Assembly (NCBI GenBank): GCA_034401795.1
Contig: CM067369.1
Location: 93,685,712 to 93,749,711, forward strand
Source: Chaetoderma sp. LZ-2023a
Lineage: Eukaryota > Mollusca > Caudofoveata > Chaetodermatida > Chaetodermatidae
Length of the DNA: 64,000 bases
Direction: 5' to 3'
The notes under the pieces were generated by a model that was given only the letters and a program-made list of their open reading frames with translations, ran no database searches and was not told the DNA's origin. The position numbers were made by a program, and so were the translations under genes. This document shows positions 40,351 to 53,243 of this stretch, in pieces (position 1 is the first letter of the stretch; each line of letters begins with the position of its first letter).

Positions 40351-40878
40351 GTTGTATCATTCTAGAATTTATACATTCATGCCATAATGACTGTTTGAAA
40401 TTTTCTTAAATTGGCCCATTGTTTTAAAATGGTAGCCATTGTTGGAGTCGCTCCGGTACCCGTTAACTATTTAATCTTATCAGGGTACTCGCTTAATTTC
40501 TCTTGCGACTCGGTTCCTTCCAAGATGTATGCACCCGTATCCAAGATGGCGGTGCCCATGATTAACGCTTTGTTTTGGCTTGGCGTGTCTATACACTCGT
40601 TTTGATGCCGATTTTTAGCTTTCGCTTCATTGCCGAGAGTGTTGTAGCGATTGGCATTTATTTCTTGGCTGTATTAATGTTAGTTAATTACCAAGTCGTG
40701 TTTATAAATTTCACTCTATAAAGTTTCAAATATTTCCAGCCTAAAGACTTGATTATCATTAATTTAAGAGAAAGTTAATGTTTTTTAAGTAATTTTGAAT
40801 TACAATCAAGTAAATTGTGCGTGTTGCTCATCATCGTATGTCATGTGCAGCGTTTTAATTTTTACTCTGTGTTCGCAG

Positions 40879-42770
40879 AAGGCCAAAAACCCGGACACGC
40901 TGTGTCAGAAGTGTAATCGGTTCATGAAGCACAAGTACTCTGGTCGTCACTGTGTGGCTTGCACGAAGTGCAAGGTTGGAAGTTCTTGTGATGTGTGTGC
41001 GAAGTGGTCATAGAAGTTGGTGGCGGAGTTCGATCGTGATATACGTGCATGTTTGGAGAGGATCGCGAGGGATAAGGCGGCCAAGCTGAATCAGGCGTCA
41101 GTAAAACATCTTGAAGAGCATCTGAATGAGCATATAGACTCGGCATTGGGCCCAGTTCAAGGCGATGTTTGAAACTTTTCAGTCCACGGTCCCAGCGATG
41201 CAGGCTGGTGCAGCGAAACCTATCTGTGGTCCGGCCAGTTCTGTGGAGGGACAAGCACCTGTCCTTCCTCTGGTTTTGGCTCAAGAGGCGAAGGCGGAGG
41301 ACGAAGATCTGCTTATGGAAGATTCCGGCATGCCGGATCCTTCATTAGTGGTAGAACCGAGTACGTCCCAAGGGTCTCCCTCGGGATTTGTATGGGTCTG
41401 CCAGCTGGGTGGTGATGTCGACGTTCCGTCAGGCATATTTCACCCGGACTTCGCTCAACCCGTGTTGTCAGTGGAGCCATGTTTTTCGGTTCCTGTCGGC
41501 ATCCCGGCGGCGGTAGGTGTGGCTCCTCTCAGAGTTCCGTTGTCTGCCGTGGTAAAAGCGGCTGTAGTCCCGGCTCCCGTGCTGGAGTCGATGGACTGTG
41601 GTGAATCCATGTCCGGCGATTCGCTGGATACTGGTGACCCACAAGTAGTCGGTCTATGGACTCACTTCATGTTGGAACGAGTGGGGTCCATGGTTCTCAG
41701 CATGGGTCGTCGGTGGCCTACTCATCTAAGGGTGAGAAGGTAGATGAGAATGGTAGTCCATTGATGGACGAATCCTCATTCTGCACCGAAGCGGAATGGG
41801 TGCCGGTCCTTGGCTGGATGGGTTGGCATCGGATTAAGGATCTCAGCATGATCCGGCGATGGAGCGGATGTCAGAGAGAGCAACTAGCGCTCTCTCAAGT
41901 GGCTCTTCGGCCATGCCGACGCTCCCCTTGGACACGCAGACTTCTGACATGTTGGAAGTTGCGGCGTATCGTCTGGTTCAGCCAGATTATTCATTGCCCA
42001 AGGCCCCAAAGGGGATAAGGAGTAGGGTCCGCTTTCCAGAGCAGGCCTATTATCAATATGCCTGGGTACCACGGCTTTCCGTCGGAGAGAGAGGGGCATT
42101 GAATAGGCCGTTGGCTTGTAAATCGAAGGGACGTTCTCGTCCCTTAGTTTCCCAGGCCAATAAGGATCCTTTTAATGAGGTAACGCTCAATGAGGATGCG
42201 GTGAGGGCAGCTATGGCTGCACTCCTGCACGGCTGTACCGTCCTGCAGGGTATCCTGACCTGTGTGGCGGAAGGTGGGGAAGTGCCAGAGGCTGCTCCCG
42301 AAGTTTTCCGGGACACCATGCGCTTGTCCCAAGATTACCTGGCCAGGGTGATCACCAGATCATTGGCGGAGCGGAGGAGATTGGTTCTCGATTGTGTAGA
42401 ACCAAGACCTGAGATGAGGGCTGCGTTATCTTCTGCGCCTTTCATTGGTTCAGGCTTGTTCGGCGGCTCGACATGACAAGCCTTATCCATGGTCGCAGAG
42501 CAGGAAGTAGTTGGTAAGTCGTGGAAGTCGACGAAGAGGACTCAGCCGCAGCAGTCCTATAAGCAGCATTGGCAAGAGCAACAGAGGCAGCGCCAGAGAT
42601 CACAGGGACCTGGCCGTTCATCCTCATACAAGTCCTCTAAGAGGCCGTATGAGGAGGACAGGAAGGGTGGTGGTTCGGGTCGTGGCGGTTATCGTAAGGA
42701 TAGCCGTGGCGGCAGTCCCGGACCATCATATTCCAAGAAACCGCGGGGCAGCCGTGGAGGACGGTCCTGA
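40879..42770 (+). pseudogene. DIRS gag-like sequence of copy B
   Basis: After the acceptor TGTGTTCGCAG it encodes LCQKC...CVACTKCKVGSSCDVC, keeping all seven cysteines, then meets a TAG at about 41011 (where E2b has TTG). Later frames: 41165-41743 (Ser/Pro/Val-rich), 41859-42476 (SAMPTLPLDTQTSDMLEVAAYR through FIGSGLFGGST and a stop), and 42489-42770 (SWKSTKRTQPQQSY, Gly/Arg-rich tail). It retains the base that E2b lost at the DTQ motif. Confidence 0.83.
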
Positions 42771-42923
42771 TGGGTTTCCGGCTGGATCTGTTCCGGTGAC
42801 GTCAGGAACGAAGGGATTCGAGAATCTTCACCTAAGCGAATTAGCGTCTTATCGTGCAATATTGACCGCAAGCTGTGTGCAGATTCCTACAGTCTGAGGC
42901 AGACTTCAACTGTTCTCAAGCCA

Positions 42924-44690
42924 ATGGGATCTGGTCGTGCAAGATTGTTTAGTCTGTCAGTGGTTAAGAAACGGCTACGAACCGGACAGGCTCATCCGTC
43001 AATTGTTAGTTCCGTTAACATCAACTCCAGTTTGGACTCCCGTTCCAAGGGAATCCGATCATCTAGATGCCATTTGCTCAGAAATCAAAGATCTTCAGCA
43101 GAAGAACGCGATTCATCTAGTCCGCAATCGGTCCTCCCTGGGCTTCTATTCGATGATGTTCCTCGTTCCGAAATGTACCGGAGGTTGGAGACCAATTCTC
43201 AATCTCAAACCGTTGAACAAATTTATTCTTTCTCCAAAGTTTCAGATGGAGACTGTAGTAGCGGTGAAAAGCCATGAGGGCAGTATCGATAGATCTGAAG
43301 GATGCATATTTTCATATTCTAATGTCAATTCCTTTTCAGAAATACCTTCGCTTTGCATTTCAAGACAATGTTTGGGAATTCAACGCGCCTCCGTTCGGTC
43401 TGACCACAGCACCGAGGGTCTTCACCAGAGTGGTTCTCGCAGGAGAAACATAGCTGTTCACACTTACATAGACGACTGGCTGCTGAAGGCGGGGAATCCA
43501 GTCACTCTGCGCAACAATCTTCAGGTAGTCCTAGCCTTACTAAAGCACCTAGGATGGATTGTGAATCTAGAGAAATCAGAATTGACTCCATCCCAGGAGT
43601 TTGTTTATCTGGGAATTCTTTTCAATCTCAGGGCTTTTCCGGCGGAGAGCCGAGTCAAGAGTTTGCTAGCAGTTTTGAAGTCAATTTCTGTAGGAGCCTA
43701 TCTGATGGAGTGTCAGATTCTCAGAATACTGAGTTTGCTAGTATCTGTGGGGAAGGTGGTGCCTTATGCGGCACTCAGGCGCAGGCCAATTCAGATGTAT
43801 AAAATGTCATTCTGGTCTCAAAGAACGGATCCGTTAACTCTGAGGATTCCAGTAAAAAACCCATTGATATTCCACCTTCAATGGTGGTTGTCAGAACAGA
43901 ATCTCCTGCGAGGTGTTCCTTTACAGCCTCCTCAACCACAGATGTCACTTTTCACGGATGCATCGGCGATGGGTTGGGGAGCCGTATTGGACGATCTGTC
44001 AGTGTCGGGGTAATGGGATCGGACCAATGCGCAGAAACACATAAATGTTCTCGAATTATTAGCTGTGGCATTAGCACTTCGCAAATTTGAGAGCCTAGTT
44101 CAAGGCAAAATTGTCCTGATAAGGATGGACAATTTCACAGTGGTGTCCTATTTGAACCGCCAAGGCGGGACGAGGTCACCGGAGTTGTGCATGATGACTT
44201 GGAACCTTCTGCTGTGGTGCCAAGAGAGGAATATTATTCTTCGGGCAGCACACATTCCAGGAAGATTGAACATCCTAGCGGATGCCCTTAATTGAAGGAC
44301 GAATTGTCGTCCGATGGAATGGCAGCTCAATCAATCAGTAGCAGAGGTTATTCAAACATTGGGGCAAGCCAAATATGGATCTATTTGTTGCGATGAAAGG
44401 AAACGCTAATATGGTCGCATACGTGTCACCGATTGCGGACCCACTAACCTTAGCAGTAGACGCACTGGCAATAAGTTGGAAAGGAATGTACGCTTTTGCG
44501 TATCCTCTAACAATTTTCATCCCAAAAGTTCTGGCAAAGATAAGAAAGGGCACATGCCAAGTACCACTGATTGCTCCTCAATGGCCAGGCCGATCATGGT
44601 TTACGGATCTGCTGGACCTTCTAGTCTGCAATCTGATCTCTCAGAACAAAGGTCTTTATCTCTGTGACAGACCGGAGATGTTCCAATTGA
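42924..44690 (+). pseudogene. DIRS RT/RNase H of copy B
   Basis: Reads the N-terminal part that E2b lost (CQWLRNGYEPDRLIRQLL, TPVWTPVPRESD, GGWRPILNLKPLNKFILSP). The catalytic SxDLKDAYF region is shifted (43260-43440). A short deletion between two CGC repeats near 43440 removes the ACTTCTTTACTTCG segment present in E2b. From there, YIDD (about 43470), RNase H (LFTDASAMGWGAVLDD, LIRMDNFTVVSYLNRQGG) and the C-terminal domain (44375-44690) are legible in several frames. Confidence 0.85.
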
Positions 44691-45680
44691 CTGCATTGAT
44701 GTTATCAAGCAGCGTGCAATTAAGGGTGGCTTTTCTGAGCAAGCAGTGAAGGTTGTCGCTTCAGCCAGAAGGGGGTCAACCACCAGAACATATAATTATA
44801 GAATCAACAAGTTCGCAGAGCGGTGTAAGGGAAGAAATATTAATCCTTTTCTGCAACTGTTTGTAGTAGATTTTATCTGTCATTTATACGAGGTTGACAA
44901 ACCTGTACCTTCAACCCTACCAGCATATAAGTCTGCTTTATCTTCAGTAGTTCCCAGTCTGGCCTTAGTAGGAGTGGAGAATGACACTTTAAAATGAAGT
45001 TATTAAAGGAATGAGCAATCTTTGACCTAGACAGCCAATTCCTATCCCAGCATGGAATCTATCGCTTGTTCTACAGGTTTTAGGGCATGCTTACTTTGAA
45101 CGGATTAGCTCTATTGATATTAAACTGTTAACTATTGAGTCAGTTTTCTTGGTTGCAGCAGTGTCGGCGAGAAGGAGAAGCGAAATTCATGCGCTTTCTG
45201 CCGAACAAAACCGTTTTGTCTTTATGGGTGAAGGTTTAAGACTACTACCACGTCTTTGTTTCCTGGCAAAGAATCAGTCACTTAAATATCCAGGACAGCC
45301 GATCAATTTGCCGAGTTTAGTTAGGTATGACCCGAGCTCTTCTGCTTGGTGTCCTGCCAGATGTCTGACGATGTATAAGAAACGTACAAAGGAGTGGAGA
45401 GATGACCCAAAATCTCTGGTTATGTCTCAAAGCTCCTCATCTTCGTGCCTCAAAAGATACTATTTCTCGTTGGATAGTTGATACTTTTTAGATGTCGCAT
45501 AAAATCACAGGAAAGCAGATTGATCACGCGAATGCCCATCAAGTCCGAGCACTAGCAACATCATCGGCCCTTTATAAGGGTGTCTTATTAGAGGTGTCGT
45601 CATTTACTGATTTCTATCTTCGCGATATCTCCAGTGCATTTAATCCGGTAGTCATCACCAATTTATCGAATCTTAGCTAG
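44690..45680 (+). pseudogene. DIRS tyrosine recombinase of copy B
   Basis: GGFSEQAVKVVASARRGSTT (44720-44997), SARRRSEIHALSAEQN (45149-45481) and HQVRALATSSALYKG...SFTDFYLRD (45492-45680) are separate frames. A deletion removes the MSVAQWHAE segment between GVLLE and SSFTD, and stops interrupt the middle. Confidence 0.85.
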
Positions 45681-46300
45681 GCCAGATCCGACCACTCTTA
45701 ACACAAACATCGTAAGGTTTCCCATAGGCACTGACACAGGCGATCGATACGACCAGTGAACGACCATGAATTGGGCGAGCTCCTACGATGATCAAGAAAG
45801 ACCAAGCGCTCAGAATGGTGAGTGTTTCTTAGTTTAAGTGACTAATGATAATAATATTATTAAGTATATTATTATTTTCGCTTACAGGCGAAATACCAGA
45901 CTGATTAGTGAAGTCTGATTCTTGAGTATGCTTATTCATTGTTACAGACATTAGACTCATTCCAGTTTTAAATCTGATCAGGTTATTGATAGTTTTTCGT
46001 ATTTAGAAGTTGTAGTAATTTCTTTGCACTCTCCTGGACTGCTCTAGCCGAGATGTGAGGCTGACACGGGTCTGGTGGGTGTACCCTCCCTTTTTGACAG
46101 CCCTCAGGAATTTGTGCGGACAAATGAGGGGTGGGTGGGGGAGCGTGGTCTAGACCATGGAAGTATGAGTCGGATGACGGAACCCAAGCGTATGTTTGGG
46201 TTCTCAGTCTCTTCACAACCGTCTCTTCTGGCTGGTATTTGAGAGCTGTTTCGAGCCTCACCTCCACCCACTGGCGTTTCCTGGCTGTCGAAATCCTGAG
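45681..46300 (+). other. Copy B 3' non-coding region
   Basis: Homologous to E2b 16357-16965; no gene. Confidence 0.65.
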
Positions 46301-46474
46301 ATTATCATACAAGTACATCTGGTAAGTATTATTTGAAGTAGAATCTGACTGTTCTAAGGAATTGACTCGGTACCTGGAGACTATGGTAATACCCGGACAC
46401 AGTATGGGCAGGTCCATGGAGAGTTTTAATTGTTTATTTTGAGCTAGAATAGATAATAGACGTTATCATAATAA

Positions 46475-46660
46475 TCTGGTTACACCAATCAAAAATCCGG
46501 TTACACAATACACAATTCCGGTTACAAAATGAAATTTCCGGCTACAAATTCAACATTTCTGGTTACAAAGTAGAAAATTTTCCTCATTCCGGTTACACCC
46601 AAGGAGCAACTGTAACCGGGACCGAGAGTATAAAATGAAGTGCAGAATAGGGCACTGACA
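46475..46660 (+). promoter_or_regulatory. Phased TCCGGTTACA array with TATA box
   Basis: TCYGGYTACA occurs at 46475, 46496, 46517, 46537, 46558 and 46588 (steps 21, 21, 20, 21, 30), with an inverted copy TGTAACCGGG at 46611-46620. TATAAAA follows at 46629-46635. Steps of about 21 bp put the sites on one face of the helix, as in activator-binding arrays. A Penelope-like fragment lies downstream (47045), so it may be the 5' promoter of such an element. The binding factor is unknown. Confidence 0.5.
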
Positions 46661-47044
46661 TTCGGATTTGGATCCAACTGATCCAGCGTAAGAAAACCAT
46701 GAGAAGAAGAGTTCCTGACCAGTTGAACTATTCATTTGAAGCTGAGAATCTGCATCCAGGCATGCTGTATCCTGTACTCAGATGCTCTATACTGGTTGAT
46801 GACAGCAAGCGGATCACTATTTCCATGCAGACCAAGCAAAACTCTTGACTAATCTGTTGGAGACAATCCAAATAAATTTGGAGATAAACCAGACATACTC
46901 CCATGCATTATTGACTTTTACACTCAAAGCCATAAGGCAAAGGAAATCATCCAACTGAATCCGGAATTGCTGTGTAGAAACGCACTGCTTACACCACCAT
47001 TGTTTGGCTACAGAAAGAATCACACTTTCTAAGACAGACCTGTC

Positions 47045-47310
47045 ATGACCAAACTTGAGTTTCCCACCACTACGGGGTTCCAAGGAAAACCTTTTCAAAA
47101 ACCTATCTATCTATTCACCAGAAAATGTAGGTTTTTCTGTCACAAAATGGATAGTAAACGTGAATTCACTAACGTTCACATGGGCCTAAAATACGGATGT
47201 AAGGTCAAGACATATTGTGACACACGCAATGTCATATACTTACTCACATGCATATAATGCCACTAACAGTTTGTGGAGGAAACCAAACGTGAATTCCACA
47301 TTCTGTAATT
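47045..47310 (+). pseudogene. Penelope-like GIY-YIG fragment, decayed
   Basis: KYGCKVKTYCDTRNVIYLLT, then stops and remains of a QFVEETKREFHI motif, aligning with the 35399 fragment (CKIIGNCETRTIVYLLNC...QQYVGETLRTF). Two in-frame stops; no RT. Confidence 0.6.
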
Positions 47311-47319
47311 GGAACCTGG

Positions 47320-47860
47320 GCGATGGCAACATACCCTCTGTATAATTATCATATTAAATGTTGGCTTCATTTTGAATTTACCTGAAAATAATACAAAGAC
47401 TGCTGTTAAGACTTACCTGTAAAAGAAAAATTATCCATTTTATTATTTGTTCGTTCATTTTCCTCTTTTACTCTCTGAAACAAACCTTTGCATAAATTGG
47501 CTGCCAATTAGCTATGGAATGAGACAACAGACATGATTTTTGTAAAGAAATATGTATTGTCTTGATATGTTCTTGATAAAAAAAATAGCATTCTGAGGGC
47601 CAGCACACCTGCATTTTGGAAACATCAAGGGAAATAGTTACAGAAAGTGAATCCTTTTTAGCTTAACTTGAAGAGAGTTTCAAAATAGTGAGCCATGCCC
47701 ACATTTGGTTTGCTTTGTTATGTTTCGTCAACATTATTAGCCTAATTGTCAACATGCATTTTGAGGGGCAAGTGGAATATCACGTCTCACATTCAACCTT
47801 TAAAGGAAATAACAAAAAACTTTATTTTTAGTTCACCCGACCAGAATTGGGCTTATGCCA
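47320..47860. other. Non-coding stretch
   Basis: AT-rich; no gene, exon or repeat recognised. Confidence 0.35.
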
Positions 47861-47869
47861 AATGACCAT

Positions 47870-48220
47870 CCGTCTGTCAACTTTTCCTTTAAAATGCTAC
47901 TCATTAACCGCTTGGTGGATTTCAAACTAATTTGACTGGAATGACCCTATGGGGGTAGGCTTCAAAACATGTATACAGAATTTTAATTGGTCAATATTTC
48001 ACATGAAAAAAAGACCCTATATGTGGCAACTTCAGAATTTGTATACAGAATTTTGATTGGTAAATTTTTTGGGGTGAAAATCTGGTCAAAACTACTCCAT
48101 ATTAACCGCTTGGTGGATTTCAACTTATTTTGGGTGAAAGAATCCCATTTCTCGAAGCTTCAAAATGTGTATACTGAATTTTGGTTGGCCAATTTTTTGT
48201 GTGAAAATTTTCTAAGAAAT
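47870..48220. repeat. Dispersed repeat related to 39530-40030
   Basis: AACCGCTTGGTGGATTTCAA occurs twice (about 47908 and 48105), each followed by ATGTGTATACnGAATTTTGnTTGG-like text. Confidence 0.6.
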
Positions 48221-48229
48221 CAATTTATC

Positions 48230-48860
48230 TTCTTTGTGGTGCCACGATCTCTAAGAACTGGAATAATATATGCTATAGGTGTACTTCTTATCACTGCAGG
48301 TGGAACACCTTTCTTCCCATGCATCCCTGCACCTAACAGTCGATACATGGGTCGTCGGGCCTTCTTGAAGTTGGTTTGACAAGTAGCAAGTGAACTGCCT
48401 TGACCTGGATCTCGTATAATTCCTAGATGAGTAACTGATTTAACTATCTGGATTTCTTGACCATTGACAATCCATTGGGCATGTACTTGTATGCTCTTTT
48501 CATTGGATATGATCTTACTCTTACTACCTTCATATCTGTATCCTTGAATTTCCGGAGTCTGTGCATACGCCCAGTTGAACCTGCAGATCTCCTTGGTCTG
48601 TACACAGGATAGTCAAATCATCGGCTACACATGGGCTTGCCACAATAATTGTACCAATATTGATACCGCTGTTCTTCTCAGACAGCTGATCTAACAGTGG
48701 GTCTAAGTGTCTCTTATGCAAACTTGTCGACAGGATACCATCCTGCTTCACTCCTTGTAGGATATCAAAAGGCTGCATGGGTTTGCCATCCCAGTTGACT
48801 CTGAACACCACATTTTGGCTAATATTTCTGGTAAGAAGCCACAGTTGACCGCACACTCTA
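48230..48860 (-). pseudogene. Non-LTR retrotransposon RT fragment, minus strand
   Basis: On the minus strand 48856-48530 reads LQGVKQDGILSTSLHKRHLDPLLD and VADDLTIL, the RT motif with the ADD catalytic box. Further on, 48380-48235 reads QTNFKKARRPMYRLLGAGMHGKKGV, typical of the region after the RT in LINE proteins. Stops and shifts separate them. The clade is not determined. Confidence 0.7.
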
Positions 48861-50084
48861 TCAAGATAGATTTACCTGTGTAGATTATCCTGGCAGCATC
48901 AATAAGTGTTGTGGTTATCTTCTTATATACGGGGTAATTCTAGCTCACATTCAGAGGTAATTTCAGGATTTGGTGGTAATATATTAGAAATCCAGCATCA
49001 CTTCACTATTCAACAGAATATTCGTTATAGATCAAGTCAGGGTAATATTAAGTGTAAAATTTGCATGTTATGTGCTGCTGCCTTTCTCTGTGATAACTAA
49101 TTTTTCTTACATGTCAAACCATAATCCTGCTGCATGCTGACCAGCTCCAAGATTGATTTTGCCCGAATCAATAATGCTCCTTTCTGTTTCATGTCTATTT
49201 TTACAGAGTTGTCCAATTTTATCTTTGTTTTTTGTTGATTATTTTATCCACTGTAGTATATCAATGTTATGCGATAGATTGTATAGGTACTCTGTACCAT
49301 CTCCACCAGTTAACTCTAGCTAAGCTCCACCAACTATTTTGCTTGTGCATAAATCGATTTATATATTTTGAGTCTTGAGTTTCCAGAATTCTAATTTCAA
49401 AGTAACTGTACAGTTGGTGAATACTCTGAAAAATGGGTTGCCTGGAAAGTCAGATCTTGAGATGTTCAACAGCTGGACTGAAGGAACACCACACTTCCAC
49501 CATTGCTGCCATCATACATCAATACAGTTACAGCGCCAAGATGAGGAAGCCACTCTGTAGTCCATTGCCTACCTAGACCTGGTTGTCATTTATCCTCTCT
49601 TCTTTCTCCAATCATCCCCTCCCAAACCCTAATGCTTGCCAAGTTCCCTTGCTCAACTTGTAGGAAACCAGTAAAAGAAAGAACCACAGAGCACTATTAT
49701 GCGATATATGTAACACCTAGATTCACCTGAAATGCTCTAATCTCAAAATCCCTGACTACACTCATCTTGAAACCGATAACAAATCATGGTGGCACATCAA
49801 CTGCAACAAATCACTGTTCCCCTGTAATCACTGACAATGATACACACTATATGCTTTGCAATTCTCAATCCACATTGCAAATACAACCATTAAGAACACA
49901 TGGACTAGCAAATTATAAACCCATTTACACTAAATACATGCAAAACAAACCTGACTGACAACAGAACAGCCATAAACATAAGACCACCATCATGTGACTA
50001 CATTGTACAAAAACATTCAATGCCAGTATAATACCATCAAAGGAACAAGTCACTTTTTTACTCTTACATGCCAACATGATCACT

Positions 50085-53065
50085 CCTGAAGAACATTGAC
50101 AGATTAAGCTGCCTTCTAGAACTGAGCGCACATGAATTTGGAATTATTGCAATTACTGAGACAGGGCTAAAAGTAACTTCACCTACTAACCTTGTAGACA
50201 TAAAAATTATACGTTTATTGAAAAGCATCGAAAAATTGAAAAGATGGTGCTGTAAGCATGTACATGAATGATAATATCCAGTACATTGAGCGTGAAGATC
50301 TTTCCATTCTGGACCTAATTTTTGAATCATTGTTTATAGAAATTGCAACCGAAAAATGTAAAAAATAAAATAATAGGCACTATCCATAGCGCGCCAAAGA
50401 GTGACAAAAGATAATTTATTGAACTATTAGGAGGAAACTTAAATGATATTGAAAAAGAAAACAAAACAGTCTACCTCATGGGTGATTCCAATATTGACCT
50501 GATGGAACACTGCTCTCACTCACAAAGTTTTACAAATTTACTAAATGCACATTCCTTTTATCCAAACACAACTAAGCGACCCGAATTACTGAGAGTTTGG
50601 CTAGAACTATTGATAATATATTCAGTAATAATATCAGTTTCATCAACAAAACACATGCAGGAATTTTCGCAACAGACATCAGATCATCTACCAATTTTTA
50701 TCTTTGAAAAACAGTCAAACTACAGTAGACCATTTAAAAACAAAATAATTAAGTGTAGAGAGATGAATCAGGTCAACATTGAAAAATGTTAAAAGATCAT
50801 GTCTGAGGTAGACTGGAACCAATTGATAGACCTATATAGAGTCATGTGATGATGCCTACACCAAGCTCCACAACATATGCACTAACATCTTTGAGCACAG
50901 TTTCCACATGAAAGAAAAGAAGTTATTCAAGTACAACCCTACTAAACCATGGCGGACAAGAGAATTGATATTTGCCTGTCATAAAAAACAGCAACTTTAT
51001 TTGACATTTATAAAATGTCAGTATAATGAGACAAAGTTTTAAAAATACAGAAATAAGCTGGACTACATAATAAAATTATCAAAAAGAGCTATTATCAGAA
51101 CAAATTTGAGCAATCCAAAAATGATATAAATGAAACATGGAAAATTATAAAAATTACATTTGAATAAAAACAATAGAAAAGCACACGCTTTTTTTTTTTG
51201 TTAACATAGGTCCAAATCTCTCAAAGAAAATCATATCTACACCAGGAATTAAATAGTGATTACCTCAGATACTCCCGCTTATCAATCCTCTATCTTTTGC
51301 TTATCCTGTTAACAATGAAGAAATTTACACTATACCTAATTCATTTAATCCTGCGAAAAGTGCTGGATTAGATGGGTTTAAATGGAACATATATAAACAC
51401 TGCATATTTGATTTACTAATCAGTAGTACAAAGGCATATTTCCGTCAAAGCTAAAATCTGCATGGGTCACTCCAATATATAAAGCAAAAGGCTCATCAAA
51501 CTTCACAAATTACAGGTCTGTCTCAATACTTCCACTTTCTCTAAATTAATGGAGCGATTAATGTATAATAGATTAATGAATTACCTTGAAAACAAAAGAG
51601 GAAATTTTGTATGCTTCACAGTATGGATTCCGCCAGAAACACTCAACAATGCTCGCACTAGTTTAAATGACAGAAAAAATAATTGAATCATTTGAAAAGA
51701 AATAACATATATTGGGCATGTTCTTGGACCTTTCGGAAGCTTTTGATACTATCAATCACAATATTTTATTAGGAAAACTTGCCTATTATGGAATCCGAGG
51801 ATGTGCACTTACCTGGTTTCAGAGCTACACAACTAACAGAACACAATGCGTGAAATTTAATGCAACCTGCTCTGAAAACAGGAAATTAACCCATGTTCCT
51901 CGGATGTCAATTATTGGCCCTCTGCTGTTTTTACTCTATATGAATGACTTACCAAAGATTTGCCACAATTTGTCACTAATACTGTTTGCCGATGACACCA
52001 ATGCCTTTTGGTCCGACAAAAACTTAGATGTATTATACGAAAGAGTAAATAAAGAAATGGAAGAAGTTATTGATTAGTTCAAAGTAAACAAGCTTTCAGT
52101 AAATGTTGATAAAACAAACTATATGCTATTTTCAAAGTCTAGACAATCAATGAACAATAGTATTCCAAAAATCAATATTAATAAAAAAGAAATTGAAGAA
52201 GCTCCTTTTGCTAAATTCTTAGGACGTTATTTAGACAAGAACCTGTCCTGGAGCAAACAAATTGAGATAGTCACAGCTAAAGTAGCAAAAGGTATGGGAT
52301 CATTCAAAGACTAAAGCCATACCGAACACAAGCCACTATTAAAACCCTGTATTCCACACTGATTCTTCCAGACCTCAAATACTGCAATGTCATCTGGAAT
52401 AATACACAGAAAGGCAAATTAACAAAAATACGAAGGATGCAGAAAAAATGTATTCAAGTGTTCTCAAAATGAGTTAAAACATGCTCAAGTTCAAGTTCAA
52501 GAGTATTTATTTTGATATAGAATATACATTTACAGTTTCACAACAGGTAGTCCACCAAAGGCAGAGCCTATGTGGCGGTGGACCCCTACATATAACATAT
52601 AACAACAATATAGGACATGAGAATACTGAATACATAAGGTTAACATGTTATAGTCCTATATATACATATAGTTAACTGTCTCGCTGCCAAGCCTCTGCAG
52701 TCTACATTTTCCATGGAGCCTAACTCAGGGTATGCTGAGTACCTCTAAAACAAAACACAAAAACTTCTTAAATCACAGATATAGATAAGTAACAGATGAT
52801 CAACATTGCCAGAGCTTTCATCACAAAATCCTACCTAGATCTATAACTGACAGCTATGCAAACAACATAGAAATCCACACATAAAACACTCGGAACAAAC
52901 ATGATCGCCACATTAGATACACACGAACAGACAGGAAAACATAGAATTTCAATTGGTGCCATCAAAGCGTGGAATAAAACAGATAAACAAACATGCGATA
53001 ATATACTAACACTAAAATCATACAAAGGCGTAATTAAAACTAGCACGCTCAATACATACTAGATC
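50085..53065 (+). pseudogene. Decayed LINE (jockey/CR1/L2-like), endonuclease to RT to 3' end
   Basis: Endonuclease remains: EFGIIAITETGLK (about 50130), MGDSNIDLMEH (50478) and TSDHLPI (about 50685). RT remains: YGFRQKHST (about 51620), MFLDLSEAFDTINHNILL (51715), YGIRGCALTWFQSY, SIIGPLLFLLYMNDL and the FADD box (about 51990). A TGG-to-TAG stop lies near 52076. After it come VNKLSVNVDKTNYMLFSK and the post-RT KYCNVIWNN region. The C-terminal RISIGAIKAWNKT piece is at about 52945, separated by the inserted AT-rich repeat 52485-52690. Multiple stops show it is dead. The clade is judged by motif style only. Confidence 0.72.
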
Positions 53066-53161
53066 TAGATAACACACTAAACAGCTATCATTACATAATG
53101 ACATGATAACCAAGATCACACACTTCCTGTATCATTGCCATAGCTACTATCATAACAAACG

Positions 53162-53240
<79 letters not shown>

Positions 53241-53243
53241 ATC
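53162..53243. repeat. (ACT)n microsatellite
   Basis: About 27 uninterrupted triplets. It produces meaningless poly-Tyr and poly-Val frames. Confidence 0.95.

Larger units (their letters stand above)
40103..46474 (+). mobile_element. DIRS-like element B (E2b family), decayed and right-truncated
   Basis: The left ITR starts ATTCTACTTCAAATAATAC at 40103. Gag, RT, RNase H and recombinase remains follow in E2b order. The right side is rearranged: the left-end half of the ICR (to GAAGTAGAATC, about 46345) runs directly into the right ITR (CTGACTG...ATTGACTCGG), and the outermost right tail is absent after 46474. It is useful as the reference that exposes E2b's lesions. Confidence 0.87.

Noticed and set aside
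46475-46620. CRISPR-like array (short repeats at regular spacing)
   Set aside because: The repeats are 10 bp with about 11-bp gaps, one is inverted, a TATA box follows, and the sequence is eukaryotic; a binding-site array fits better.
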